Of a stretch of 64,000 nt of DNA, positions 1-12,236 are shown piece by piece. The stretch is taken from contig OY747705.1 of NCBI GenBank assembly GCA_963556495.2, forward strand, positions 30,125,001 to 30,189,000, written 5' to 3'. The DNA is from Valencia hispanica. Taxonomy: Eukaryota; Chordata; Actinopteri; Cyprinodontiformes; Valenciidae. The notes beneath the pieces were generated by a model. The model saw only the letters and a program-made list of their open reading frames with translations. It was not told where the DNA came from and searched no databases. Numbering within the stretch: the stretch's first letter is position 1; each line of letters begins with the position of its first letter. The translations under genes and the position numbers were made by a program.

Positions 1-193
1 ACCCAACAAGCTAAAACTGCGTTATATGCAATAAAGCACATATGCATTGCCATTACAATAAAATTAAAGCAGTAAACGAACTAAAATGACACACACACAA
101 TAATAGCAACCAAAGAAAAAAAAGAAAAAAACAATATGTTGAATATCAAATGTGACCTGCTTCAGGTTTGCATTATGTGACGAATATTACATA

Positions 194-490
<297 letters not shown>

Positions 491-1393
491 AAGTAGCCTA
501 TATGTCAATTTCTAAGTAGCAGTTATTGGTGATGGTCAAGCAAAGTAAGAATATCCAAAACATGTGCTACAGTACATGCTTTTAAACATGCAGTAAGAAT
601 GTAATTTCTTTTGTGAAATATATTTTAATAAGGCAATTTTCAATTATTAGACTACATCGTACAATGGGTTTAAGTATCTGAAGAATCACATGCAATTATT
701 GTAGAGCACCTATCCATATCCTCAATTCACTCTAAAGGACTATAAAAGCAGAAACTTTTATCATCATTATACATTATTGTTTCAGAAAATTCCACCTATA
801 TTAACAGATTTTTGTCTCCACAACAATGAACAAAATATTCATTTTTTAAGGCTGAAGTAACCTACGAAGTAAAAATGTTGTTAAAAAGATAATTAACTAC
901 ATGTGATAAGAGAGTAAAAGGTAATTGCATATTCAAATGTTTAAAAAAAGTTGGAAAGGTGAAAATCCAGGTCACTATTACCCTTCCTTATATTTCAAAG
1001 TTAGTGCACATTAGTGAAGATTTGTTTAATAACAGTTTAGAAAGGAAATATGTCTTCATGTTATTCCTACGTTTTGCACAGGTACCACAAAAACAACTAC
1101 CAATAGAAAGAACAAGAAGGTGTGTTTGTATGCTTCTTGTATACATATCTTTCTGTTGTGAACTTTACCAGCTCAAATTTTAGTCAAGTGTCAGGAAATT
1201 AGTAATCCCATGTTATTAAAAAAGCAGTTAAATGCTAAAATAGAACTCCCAATAGCGTGAGTGCAAAGAAGGGAACACCCCCTCTGTAAAATATAGGCCT
1301 ATCGATATTGGCAAGAGCTTTTTTGGGGGGTTGGAGACAGGGTGAGAGACAGACAAGGTCTGGAACACAGCAGGTAAAAGTGAAGATAACAAC
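491..1393. other. Upstream flank of uox, no gene seen
   Basis: AT-rich sequence between the microsatellite and the uox start codon. It should hold the uox promoter and 5' leader, but I could not identify a convincing TATA box or transcription start. No open frame here resembles a known protein. Confidence 0.5.
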
Positions 1394-4300
1394 ATGGCAT
1401 ACACTGGAAATCAGGTAATCATTTGTTAAAAGGAGCAAAGGAGGACTTATTTTTGCAAACAACAGAACATAGTTATTTTCTTAGTTTAGATGCAAACGAT
1501 TTTAGCAGAGAAGGTAAAATCATGTTTGGGGTCACTGACCATGAGGCTAAACCAAAACCTGTAGGTTTTAGACATATGAAGCAATATCAAACCTTCATGG
1601 GACATAATAGGGTGATTTTTTTTTTAAATAACTAAAGATTTAGCAGATGTTCTTCATAATCTTAAATATAATTAAATTAGTACAACCCTGCAAAAACCTA
1701 ACAAACACAAACTGATTTTGCAGAAAAATAAGGCACAAAGCTCACGGAAACTATTTCCAGAAACAAATCTACAAATTAAGCACAAATTAAAACCTCAAGA
1801 TGAAAATAAACAATTAGGACATTCTATAGCATGAAAATTTAAAGTTTAGAATAGTATTTTTGCAGGTTTGGATGAAAATTTCAAGTCTGTTCCATTCATG
1901 CAGAATGTGGAGTTTGTGCGAACGGGCTACGGCAAGAATGCAGTGAGGGTGATGTACATTAAGAGACACGGGAGCCACCATGACATTATTGAGGTGAAGG
2001 TTAATGTGGAGATCACACTCAAGTCACGCAAGGACTATCTGACTGGAGACAACTCGGACATCATTCCCACTGACACCATCAAGAACACTGTCCATGCCCT
2101 GGCCAAAATCAAAGGGGTGAGTTACAGCTTCAGCTGTCACTGTACGTCTTGATGAATTTAAGGATATAAAGTTGCAGATTTTCAACACATCCACAGGTTC
2201 CAATTAAGATTTATGCTCTGCTAAAAACAATATTTTGTCTGATTTGGTTAAAGTAAAAAGTTTGCGCCTTGATTTATGTTAAGAGGCTGCTGTTTGAAGT
2301 CAGTCTTTACATAAATTAAATGCTGTGTAAGGACATCAGAAGACAATGCTGCTGATCTAATTTTCTTGGACTTGGCTGTATATGTGTTCTTTTTCAAACA
2401 GAGATAGGAATGTTAATAAATTCATGTATAAAAGTTTGGAGGGTGTGTCACAGAATACCTAAATTCGTGGTAAAGGGTAGTGTGCAAGTGAATTACTAGC
2501 CACTTGGATGCTTGAAACTGCATACTCCATACTTGAAATTAATCAATTAAATCCTGGTCTTCATACTTTACTTATTAAAATACGTACTTAATACGTAAAT
2601 ATTTTATGTCTCCTTTTGGAGATAACGCTAACAATTCAGACTTTTTTTTCCAATCTGTTCAGGTAAAAACCATTGAACAATTGTCCCTGGATCTTTGTCA
2701 TCATTTCCTGACCTCTTTCAACCATGTGCTGGGGGCCAAAGTGTACATGGAGGAGGCGCCCTGGAAAAGGCTGGAAAAGGTAAAACCCATAATCCAGTGA
2801 CTTGCCCTGGACCAAATTTAAGCTTTAACCTGCCCTCTGGGTGATATTTTACTAGCACCACATTTTCTTTTAAAAGTATAAAACTGTACACACCGCTGTT
2901 AAAATGTCAGGTTTTCATCATGTAAAATGTTTTGCACATATAATGTAACATATATTCTGTACAATTCAACAGAAGTGTGCACACCCTTTCACCAATACTT
3001 TGTTGGGGCGCCCTCTGATTTATTTACAGCATCTAGTCAGCTTGAGTTCACCACTAGCGTCAACTGTATTGAATTTGATCAACTTGAAATGATTTTCAGC
3101 TGGATTTGCATCCTTCAGCTAAATCCAACATTTGCAGACCGATTACAAAGGATCAAAGAGATCTCGTTGTACAAAGGTATCAGTCAGAAGAATGGTAAAA
3201 AAAAAAAAAAAAAAATCCAGAGCACTATGCATATACAATTTCACAGTGAAGGTAGTCATCATAAAATGGAGGAAAAAAAAGTACTTTTGTTAAAAGAGTA
3301 TTTTATAAGAGAAGAAGTCAAGGAGACTGTCAATTGGCTAACAGCAGCACTCTATGGTGGTGGCAGCATCATGCTCTCGGGTTCCATTTTATTTAGATGG
3401 TTGATTATCATTGTGAAGGAAATTAGGTATAGTTCCACGTACCAGTAAGTTTTCACCCAAAACCTTTAGCTATCAGGTAGAAAGCTGAAGTGGAATTAAT
3501 TTTTTCAGCATCAGAGTGAGTCCAAGCATACGTCTCTACCAAAGAAATGACTTTATGAGTGGACCACTACATCTTTAGAACAGCCGGGCCAGAGTCCAAA
3601 TTAAACTCAACAGAAAATCTGTGGAGTAAAGAGGGATGTGAACAACAGATGTGTTCAAGATCTGGTAAATATTCAGAACCTTTACATTTTTTCGTTTTGC
3701 CTCCTTAAAGAGATTTGTTTGTTGTTTTTTGGTTGAGTAATCCGGGATAAATGTCACACAAGATTTGGGGAAAATCTTGTGTACAGTGAGAGCCACTGTA
3801 TCTACCTGTGAAGTATTCAAATATTTCAGATTAAAAGCATTCATTCTGAGACACCTTCACTGCTCTTTTCACAGAACGGTGTAGGACATGTTCATGCATT
3901 TATCTACAGCCCAGAGGCTTGTCGCTTCTGTGATGTTGAACAGAAACTCAGCGGTAATTGCACACAAAGACGACACACAAGATAATGCTTCTATTTGAAA
4001 TATGTTTGCTGGTTGTTTGTGTGTTTTTATTAAAACCTGTTAGCATGCATAAAGTTACATAAATAAATATGATTTTGTTCTTAGTTCTGAGTCTGGAGGT
4101 CTATTACTATTTTACCTCTACTGCAATAGAAGTCGAGACTGTTGAAAATGTTGACAAGGAAATCTGTGTATTTACAGCTATGATCTGGACTTTTGCCCAG
4201 AACAAATGCTTAGGAAGGATTCGATTTCCATCTAAACATCTATAATGTTTTGTGCTTTTTCATCAACTCTGTTCTCCACACAGGTGTCCCAGTGGTTCAC

Positions 4301-5135
4301 AGCGGGGTGAAGGACATGAAGGTGCTGAAAACCACTCAGTCTGGCTTTGAGGGCTTTTTCCAAGACCGCTTCACAACACTACAAGATACTAAGGACAGAG
4401 TTTTCTGCACCACCGTTTATTCTAGGTGGCGTTACAACAAGGTCAAGGATGTTGACTTTGATGCTGCGTGGTAAATGTCTATATTTTGTGAGGGATCAAC
4501 CTGGTAGGGGAGGGAAAAATACATAACAGTAAAAGACAATTTTTCAACTGAAAAGATAAATCCTAAAAGAAAACTTGTGTCATTTGTAGGCGGTGTGTGA
4601 GAGACACAATTATTGAGAAGTTTGCTGGCCCCTATGGTCGTGGAGAGTACTCGCCATCTGTGCAAAAGACCCTTTATGAAACACAAGTTCTGGTGCTGGA
4701 GAGGATTCCTGAGGTGAGCCATTCAGTTCAAGATATTTTATTCAAGCTACCCCAAAGATACGTATGTTTGCAAAAGATACACATGATTTTAGTGCCTGAA
4801 GTGGGTTTTATCCACTATATTTTTCTGAATATTCTTATGTGTGGGACTTTACCAGAAACTGTAACAGTATGTAGCATAAGATTAAACACAAACGTTTTAT
4901 TTTTAGGTGGATGAAATTGAGATTGTCATGCCCAACCAGCATTACTTCACCATAGACATGACAAAAATGGGTCTTAACAACAAAGATGAGGTAAATACTA
5001 TCATTGTTTACAATATGAAAAAATATTTGATTAATAACATATCTTTTTGTTTTTTAACAGGTGTTTCTTCCTCTGGATAATCCCTCTGGAAACATCACAG
5101 GCACAGTGTGTCGGAAACATAGAGCCAGGCTTTAA
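1394..5135 (+). CDS. uox: Urate oxidase (uricase), intact, 8 coding exons
   Basis: Peroxisomal enzyme that oxidises urate to 5-hydroxyisourate in purine breakdown. Exons: 1394-1414, 1904-2116, 2663-2779, 3875-3953, 4284-4470, 4590-4713, 4907-4990, 5061-5135. All introns are GT-AG; the total of 900 nt gives 299 aa, the usual vertebrate length. Visible motifs are [11 protein letters not shown] at the N terminus, the family segment [14 protein letters not shown] holding the active-site Thr, [36 protein letters not shown] with the substrate-binding Gln, and [14 protein letters not shown]. The C terminus is Ala-Arg-Leu, a PTS1-type peroxisomal signal. The start ATG has a strong context (aacaacATGg). 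Exon 1 codes for only seven residues (MAYTGNQ), and the exon 2 acceptor at 1902-1903 keeps phase 0. No stop or frameshift is present, unlike the hominoid pseudogene. Confidence 0.96.
2925..3870. mobile_element. Degenerate Tc1-like relic in uox intron 3
   Basis: Fragments resemble the end and transposase regions of teleost Tc1-like elements: a stretch near 2970-3070 about an ending 'tactttgttg' and, near 3355-3380, the typical 'ggtggtggcagcatcatgct' block. The fragments are heavily mutated and interrupted by a poly-A run at 3197-3214. The open frame across it is not a gene. Confidence 0.4.
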
Positions 5136-5331
5136 AAGGGAAAGCCCGACCTGATGAGACTGCTACTGGTTTTTGGTGTTAACCTGTTTATCCACCTAAT
5201 AGAAAAGTTAATCTAAACATGTGTGGACAAAGTGATGACAAGGTAATGATAAAACCAACAATGGCCCTTAAGATGTAAATAAGGTTGGTACTGATGAGAA
5301 CATGAAACACTAAGAAGCCAAAAACATAAAT

Positions 5332-5337
5332 AATAAA
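5332..5337 (+). terminator. uox: uox polyadenylation signal AATAAA
   Basis: AATAAA about 200 bp after the uox stop codon, in an A-rich stretch. It is the first clear signal downstream, giving a short 3' UTR. Confidence 0.55.
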
Positions 5338-6640
5338 AACTAATTAAACTTTCATTGAGAATCTCTTCTGATTTGCAAAAATGTTTTGCGTCAGTCTAAT
5401 TCTGTCTGAAGAAGTATTACCAAATATAAGAATATGCAGGAGATATGAGTATCTTGGATTAGTTATTGATGAAAAAGTCAAATAGTTAAGTTTTACCAGG
5501 AACCCAACTGACCTATTTAAAAGAAACATTTCCTCTTGTGTTTCAGTGCAATCTTGATGTTCCGTAGATTTCTCAGACTCATGGTGTAAGGAAGTTTAAT
5601 TTGAAACAAATTTTTTTATTAAAAAACAATTGTTCATGACATCCACAGGGACCTTTAATCATGTGTCACTCAGTTACTATATCAGTTTTAGAAATGCCCC
5701 CAGTCTGCTAACAGTCAGTAAAAAGAACATTTTCTGAGCTGGAAGCCCCAAATTATGTACAAATAAACAACAAAATACTTGAAATCATTTAAGTTGTGGG
5801 CCCTGAATCTATAATCTATGGAAGTTTAACGTTTTGAATGGAATTATGGAAATAAACTTATCCATCATATTCTATTTTTTATGGAAAGGGTCTGTATGTA
5901 AGAAGGAAGACTTTAAATTAGATTCTAGATTTAACAGGAAGCTAAAAACAGCAGAAATGTGATTTCTCTTTTTAATATTCATCAGAACTCTTGTTGCTGC
6001 TTTTTGGATCAACTGAAGGCTTTAAGTGGCATTTTGTGGACTACCTGATAGTAAAGAACTACAGTAGTCCAGCCTTGAAGTAACAAATGCATGGACTAGG
6101 TCTATGACTTTAAGTTCTAACACCTTTCTAGAGGGATTTGGGATAGAGGTCTAAACTAAAATTTGACTGGGTCGGTAAATCAGCTTGATAATTTTTTTCC
6201 AGCAATTCTGTTGTACATTTGGTGTTGTGTTTAGGATCATTGTTCTGTTGCATGGTTGGGGGTTGCACGGTTCCAGCAGGTCGGTAGATCGGGCCGAGTT
6301 CAGCACATATCTCTAAAAACTCCCCCCATCCAGATGTTAACAGTGGTGTGATTTTCAATGAATGCCAGTGGATCCATTGTGCAGCATGATCACTGCAGTA
6401 TTTATATTTCTACTCATAATTAATGCACCAATTAGTTAAATTGCTATATATTCTGAAGTCATACATATGAACATACTGTGATAAAATTCTTAAATGCAAC
6501 ATATTTTTATTCAGATTCTCATTTTTACTATTGGTTGTGTGTTCGTGTGTGTATGAGGGTCTACAACTCTGAAAATGTGGCCTAAATTCTAAATTTTTTC
6601 ATCTCATTGGCTCCGCTGCCAGTGTCCAAATTGTGAAATA
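5338..6640. other. Intergenic spacer with degraded dispersed repeats
   Basis: No gene is supported. A stretch at about 5930-6115 (around 'gaactacagtagtccagcct') resembles a dispersed repeat common in fish genomes. About 6128-6310, on the minus strand, keeps a Tc1-transposase-like 'NNDPKHNT' stretch and is a relic. Confidence 0.5.
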
Positions 6641-8237
6641 CAGGTCCTTCTCAAAAATTAGCATATTGTGATAAAGTTCATTCTTTTCCATAATGTAATG
6701 ATAAAAATTAAACTTTCATATATTTTAGATTCATTGCACACCAATATTTCAGGTCTTTTATTGTTTTAAAACTGATGATTTTGGCATACAGCTCATGAAA
6801 ACCCAAAATTCCTATCTCAAAAAATTAGCATATTTCATCCGACCAATAAAAGAAAAGTGTTTTTAGTACAAAAAATGTCAACCTTCAAATAATTATGTTC
6901 AGTTATGCACTCAATACTTGGTCGGGAATCCTTTTGCAGAAATGACTGCTTCAGTGCGGCGTGGCATGGAGGCAATCAGCCTGTGGCACTGCTGAGGTGT
7001 TATGGAGGCCCAGGATGCTTCGATAGCGGCCTTAAGCTCATCCAGAGTGTTGGGTCTTGCGTCTCTCAACTTCCTCTTCACAATATCCCACAGATTCTCT
7101 ATGGGGTTCAGGTCAGGAGAGTTGGCAGGCCAATTGAGCACAGTAATACCATGGTCAGTAAACCATTTACCAGTAGTTTTGGCACGGTGAGCAGGTGCCA
7201 GGTCGTGCTGAAAAATGAAATCATCTCCATAAAGCTTTTCAGCAGATGGAAGCATGAAGTGCTCCAAAATCTCCTGATAGCTAGCTGCATTGACCCTGCC
7301 CTTGATAAAACACAGTGGACCAACACCAGCATGACATGGCGCCCCAGACCATCACTGACTGTGGGTACTTGACACTGGACTTCAGGCATTTTGGCATTTC
7401 CTTCTCCCCAGTCTTCCTCCAGACTCTGGCACCTTGATTTCCGAATGACATGCAAAATTTGCTTTCATCTGAAAAAAGTACTTTGGACCACTGAGCAACA
7501 GTCCAGTGCTGCTTCTCTGTAGCCCAGGTCAGGCGCTTCTGCCGCTGTTTCTGGTTCAAAAGTGGCTTGACCTGGGGAATGCGGCACCTGTAGCCCATTT
7601 CCTGCACACGCCTGTGCACGGTGGATCTGGATGTTTCTACTCCAGACTCAGTCCACTGCTTCCGCAGGTCCCCCAAGGTCTGGAATCGGTCCTTCTCCAC
7701 AATCTTCCTCAGGGTCCGGTCACCTCTTCTCGTTGTGCAGCGTTTTGTGCCACACTTTTTCCTTCCCACAGACTTCCCACTGAGGTGCCTGGATACAGCA
7801 CTCTGGGAACAGCCTATTCGTTCAGAAATTTCTTTCTGTCTTACCCTCTTGCTTGAGGGTGTCAATGATGGCCTTCTGGGCAGCAGTCAGGTCGGCAGTC
7901 TTACCCATGATTGCGGTTTTGAGTAATGAACCAGGCTGGGAGTTTTTAAAAGCCTCAGGAATCTTTTGCAGGTGTTTAGAGTTAATTAGTTGATTCAGAT
8001 GATTAGGTTAATAGCTCGTTTAGAGAACCTTTTCATGATATGCCAATTTTTTGAGATAGGAATTTTGGGTTTTCATGAGCTGTATGCCAAAATCATCAGT
8101 TTTAAAACAATAAAAGACCTGAAATATTTCAGTTGGTGTGCAATGAATCTGAAATATATGAAAGTTTAATTTTTATCATTACATTATGGAAAAGAATGAA
8201 CTTTATCACAATATTCTAATTTTTTGAGAAGGACCTG
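6641..8237 (-). mobile_element. Tc1/mariner (Tc1-like) transposon with long inverted repeats
   Basis: A 1597-bp element starting CAGGTCCTTCTCAAAAA and ending with the complement, flanked by the TA target duplication (6639-6640, 8238-8239). Inverted repeats of roughly 200 bp at each end match closely, including an internal copy of the terminal motif near 6812-6832 and 8041-8062. The internal transposase is on the minus strand and broken. High similarity between the ends suggests a fairly recent insertion. It sits in the uox-samd13 spacer. Confidence 0.95.
6911..7908 (-). pseudogene. Tc1-like transposase, frameshifted
   Basis: The ancestral product is a DD34E transposase that cuts and joins the element at its inverted repeats. 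The first Met codon is at 7908 (MGKTADLTAAQ). The frame then shifts near 7830-7865, where the helix-turn-helix region (RIGCSQSAVSRHLSGKS) continues in another frame to about 7281. A second shift near 7270-7300 moves the C-terminal part (to 6911) into a third frame. Catalytic-region motifs are visible: VLFSDESKF (first Asp), FQHDLAPAH (second Asp) and NSPDLNPIENLW (Glu). Two frame breaks make it non-functional, though each segment is otherwise well preserved. Confidence 0.93.
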
Positions 8238-8239
8238 TA

Positions 8240-9339
8240 TAGAAAATAAAAAATAAGAAAACACTTCTGGCTAGAAGATACAATTTCACATTTACCACAG
8301 GGTTTAATTATTTTAGGCAATTCGTAAACCATTTTTTAGTTTTATCAAACCTCTTCTGGTGTTTACTTTACTATGTGAAAAACAATAATTTGATTTACCT
8401 GAAACAGAGTAATATTTTCCCATCATTGCAGAATGTTATGGTCGACAAAACTGTTTACAAGGGAAGTCGGGAAGTTTCGACATCAATTATGAATAAATAA
8501 CATTTTGCCAGCCATTAATGTGGTGTGCAAAATTGAATGAGAACACTTAAGAAAGTTAGAATGATGTTCTTTGGTGAGAAAAAAAGCACCATTTATCATC
8601 AATTTTAGATTCATATATTCAAATTCCAATGTCATGTTGCATTAAAACATGGGTCATGAACACTTCGATACAGCTGTCTGTGACACAGCTGAAAGCACCA
8701 AGGGTAGGTACATAGTAAGAATATATACACAAAGATTTTTATATCAAGAGCCTCAGGTCTAAATAATGAGGCTTTAGGTAAAGTCCTGGGAAAACAAAAT
8801 TATTCATTGTTACATGCTATGGACAAATCATGGACTCAGATGTGCAGTTCAGAACATAAAACCTAAATTCTGGGAGACGTCGAGGCATTATAATCATTTT
8901 CTGCAGGTATCAAAGTGTTCAGATATAACAGAACATACATCTTTTTCAACTATATATCATCTTATATACAAATATATATTAAAAAAATCACATTACAGGT
9001 TAATTGACTTTGCACACACATACACCACACAAACACACAAATCTAACCGTCAGAATACTCACCTTAAATCTCTTTTCTTAAATAAAAAACAAAAATACAT
9101 ATCTTAAGCAGCAGAAATAAGAATGGCTGAAAGGGTAAACAGCTGAGTGGACGCAGTGTGCAGACCAGTTTTTTTTGGGATCCACGCTTATAAAAAACAA
9201 ACAAAAAAAAAAACATACAGCATTCAAATCTTGTCAAGGTGCCTCTGTTGGCAGAAGAGTCTTTGTGAAGCCGCAGCTAACCTGGAGTCTCCTGACATGA
9301 TGATTGTCGCTGAGGTGGGTGGCGGGACATCTGGCCGTG
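8240..9339. other. Downstream flank / probable 3' UTR of samd13
   Basis: AT-rich sequence immediately 3' of the samd13 stop on the minus strand. The proximal part is presumably 3' UTR. I could not identify a definite polyadenylation signal, and I see no separate gene. Open frames on the + strand here are antisense chance frames. Confidence 0.5.
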
Positions 9340-9824
9340 CTATGATGCGTTGCTCTTCAGGTGCTGAGTTTGCAGCGGCTTCACATGATACTCGTAGATT
9401 TTCAGCGCGGGGCCAAGTTTTATCGACAGTCCTGTTAGGACGTCGTTGCGCGTCATCAGGAGCAAAGACTTGCCATCAATTTCCTGTCAGACCAAAAGTG
9501 AAAGGTTATATTTGGATGTTTTGACATCTGTCACTTGACATGGAGTAAGATCAAAATAATCTAACCTGATCTTGGAAAGCTGTAGATTGCTCCTCAAACC
9601 CTGTTGCCTTGAAATAATTGACAACGTCAGCAACTCCCCAGTTGGAAGGGTCTGGCAGCTGACCGTTCTCCACTGGGCTGTGGGATAAAAGTTACTCGAC
9701 TTAGACTAAATTGTTACAACAGTAGGAAAAACTATTAGAGTTCCTAATAAGAAATTAAACAATAGATTCCTAATTTTAAATCCTACCTTTTGGTGTCGAC
9801 TGAGCCATTTGCCTTGTCCTCCAT
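9340..9824 (-). CDS. samd13: Sterile alpha motif domain-containing protein 13
   Basis: Small SAM-domain protein. SAM domains mediate protein-protein or polymer interactions; the cellular role of this protein is not established. Coding exons in order of transcription: 9824-9787, 9677-9566 and 9483-9340, 294 nt in total, giving 97 aa. GT-AG junctions keep frame (a split Ser codon, then phase 0 between FQDQ and EIDGK). The protein begins [18 protein letters not shown]; the SAM core follows, with [45 protein letters not shown] and [17 protein letters not shown]. The end is close to the mammalian SAMD13 tail. The mammalian protein has an extra N-terminal stretch before the equivalent of MEDK. I found no upstream coding exon here, so the start is the first supported Met, not a certainty. 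Confidence 0.93.
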
Positions 9825-9829
9825 ACCGG

Positions 9830-11943
9830 CTGTTGAATAAAATAATAAAAGTAAGCATACACAGTTATTTTAACAATGTCATGATCAATTCAGAGTAATA
9901 TAAAATCATAAGTTTAGGCTAAAAAAAATTAACTATCCACACTTACAATAACAAATCCATCAAGAACATTTTTTTGAAATTTGCTGTTTCGAGGCAAAAA
10001 ATTGTTAATTAAAGACTCCGTTTCTTCCTACATATTTATTGTATGCATTGTATTCATCATATGTATTGCATTTATCTTTAAAAAAAAAACTGCATCGGAA
10101 CCATGCATTATAAAAAAAATTCACCATTCAAATAATAAATATGAATTATAATATATCAACAATTAATAGGACGAAGTAGGACAAAGTTTGCCATTTTGTT
10201 ATAAATTACTAACAAAACGGCACGCTGTATGAGTTCTACCCTGAAATGAATTTATTCAACTTTCCGTATGACAAGGTATAATATGCTAAATATGCTGCAA
10301 TATGCAATTTCTGGTTTTTACAGTTACTGCCCCTTTAAAAATGTGGTATAATTTATTAGGCTGAAAAGAATATAAAGTTATTGGCGTGTCACATATGAAA
10401 ATAAAAAAAAACAGTCCAATATTGAATACTGAGGAGCAACTGCACCTAACAACTACTGGTTTCAGTTTTAACCTTACAGATAATTCACTTATCACACAGT
10501 TTAAGCATACTATCCAGTGGTTTAGGTTTTCCACTAATAAAAGTCCAGTGAAATTTCCACTGCAACAGAACTGATCAGGTGCATTAGTAAACACTTTGGA
10601 TGAACTAAAGTATGCAACTTCAGGTAAACATGCAATAAACTCTGCAAAGAGATCAGTATCGGCAATTTTTCCGTCAATCAGCTCGGATGGGGAATTAGCC
10701 TGTCTAATGAAATATGGTTATTTGTTCATATAGATTAAATGCGTCAAAACTCAGAACTCTTTTAATTTTTGATCTATAAACAAATCAACCAGGGGTATAC
10801 TTGTTGATATAGGTTTATTAAGAAAAATAAATCCAATAAAAGCTAGAAACAGATTGTTTGCTTTATAAATGGGGAAGATCTTGATATTTCTGTTTTCTTA
10901 TCTTTTTTTTTCACTCAAAACTGCCATCAAAAAACTTGCAGCACAATTTCCCCTCTGTTTTGTGTACTAGTTCATCAGACCTGAAATAATAAAACATAAA
11001 ACAGGGATCTGCCAAGTAAGTTTCAGTGATTCTCTACCCCACTTATAATGGTGGAATTCATCTTGAAACAAGCAAATAAAGAGAAAGAAACAACATAAGT
11101 ACAGAATGCACATACTCAAATCTGTTTGCTTTTGCCTCATGTGATGTCATCAGAGACATGCACATGTAGAAACATGTTTGGAAGGGAAGATTTTAATTTC
11201 TTTAAATAACGTTTAACCACAAAATGGCAAACAAAATGTTGCTCTGTAGGTGAAAAACTATCTAAAGTGAGTTTGACTGATTTCACAGTAAAGTCTAGAT
11301 AGTAGCTTTAATCTATTTTGCATCCCATATTACATTCTAATAGATTTTGAGCAGTATTTTGGGACGAAATCCCTACATTATGTATTATAGTAGGAAATAG
11401 TTTATCAAGTGGTTTTAAAGTTTAAGTACACACAAATTAAATAAAATTCGACATACATTCTGTAAGGTTGCAGTAATTTTTCATCAGATGTCTTCTGCGA
11501 GAGAACTCAGTGTGTTGGCAGTTCAAACACCATCATCGTTTGTCTTTCTGACATTCACCGGACGTCTCTGCTGAAAAAGCACGGCAGCACAGCAGAAATG
11601 GTTAAAACCGCAAATAAAGCAGCGCAATTAACGAAAACCAGCAGCGTTTATCACAAACACAAGTCGGAGTAAGAACTGAGATGTGTAAAAAATAAAATAA
11701 AGACAACGTAAAACTCACGTTGTTAGCGGAATTAAATGCAGAAAATATTGAGATGAAATACTGACCACACAACATTTATAATTCGGTGAGAAAAATACTA
11801 TAAATTCAATAAAACAAAACATGGCGTTACTCCGGTCGACACGTAGACATTTAATCGCATCCTCTCCGTGTTTTGTAATAACGCTAACGTTAAGCTAAGA
11901 GGGATAGTTAGCCTCGTTTGCTAATACCAAATTTAACAGTTAC
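9830..11943 (-). other. samd13: samd13 5' intron(s)
   Basis: AT-rich sequence between the first supported coding exon and the candidate non-coding first exon. A possible additional 5' exon lies near 11445-11570 (minus strand, after an acceptor-like 'tttttcag'), but no in-frame coding extension was found. Confidence 0.5.
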
Positions 11944-12125
11944 CTTATTTTAGGAGATTCTGGCTTGACAACAGCTGCCCGTCCAAGTCGAAAACCCTTA
12001 TTCAACAAACCCAAAGTTTCATAAACATTAGTATTTTTTACCAGCTATTAAACTGTGGTGTTTATTTGATAAAAATCAAATTATATTCAAGTAAGCCAAC
12101 AAGCTTCTTCGCTTTCGTTTCCTTC
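11944..12125 (-). other. samd13: Probable non-coding first exon of samd13
   Basis: On the minus strand this stretch ends in a good donor (AATAAG|GTAACTG, exon edge at 11944) about 2.1 kb upstream of the samd13 coding exons, just inside a promoter-type motif at 12139-12159. It contains no start codon opening a long frame. The transcription start is not visible, so the upstream edge is approximate. Confidence 0.5.
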
Positions 12126-12138
12126 GCCCACAACGTTA

Positions 12139-12159
12139 GGGAATCATGGGAAATGTAGT
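12139..12159 (-). promoter_or_regulatory. samd13: ZNF143/Staf-type binding motif, samd13 promoter
   Basis: The minus strand reads ACTACATTTCCCATGATTCC, a close match to the vertebrate ACTAC-A-TTCCCA motif bound by ZNF143 (Staf) and found near many vertebrate transcription starts. It lies just upstream of the probable samd13 first exon. Confidence 0.7.
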
Positions 12160-12230
12160 GCGGTTGCAGTTTAACGAGTTTAAAGGACCGTATTCCACAC
12201 AGAGACACAAATTGATTTTAATAAAAAGAA

Positions 12231-12236
12231 TTTATT
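12231..12236 (-). terminator. prkacb: Candidate prkacb polyadenylation signal AATAAA
   Basis: The minus strand reads AATAAA here, followed by A/T-rich and then GT-containing sequence. It is only about 75 bp from the samd13 promoter motif. Other AATAAA-like signals nearer the stop may be used as well. Confidence 0.45.

Noticed and set aside
1868..1903. Extended start of uox exon 2 ([12 protein letters not shown])
   Set aside because: It is intronic read-through; the acceptor at 1902-1903 joins exon 1 in frame and fits the family N terminus.
7506..7926. Plus-strand open frames of about 100 aa
   Set aside because: Antisense shadows of the Tc1-like transposase remnant.
9147..9524. 125-aa plus-strand open frame
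   Set aside because: Antisense to the last samd13 exon, whose minus-strand frame encodes a clear SAM domain.
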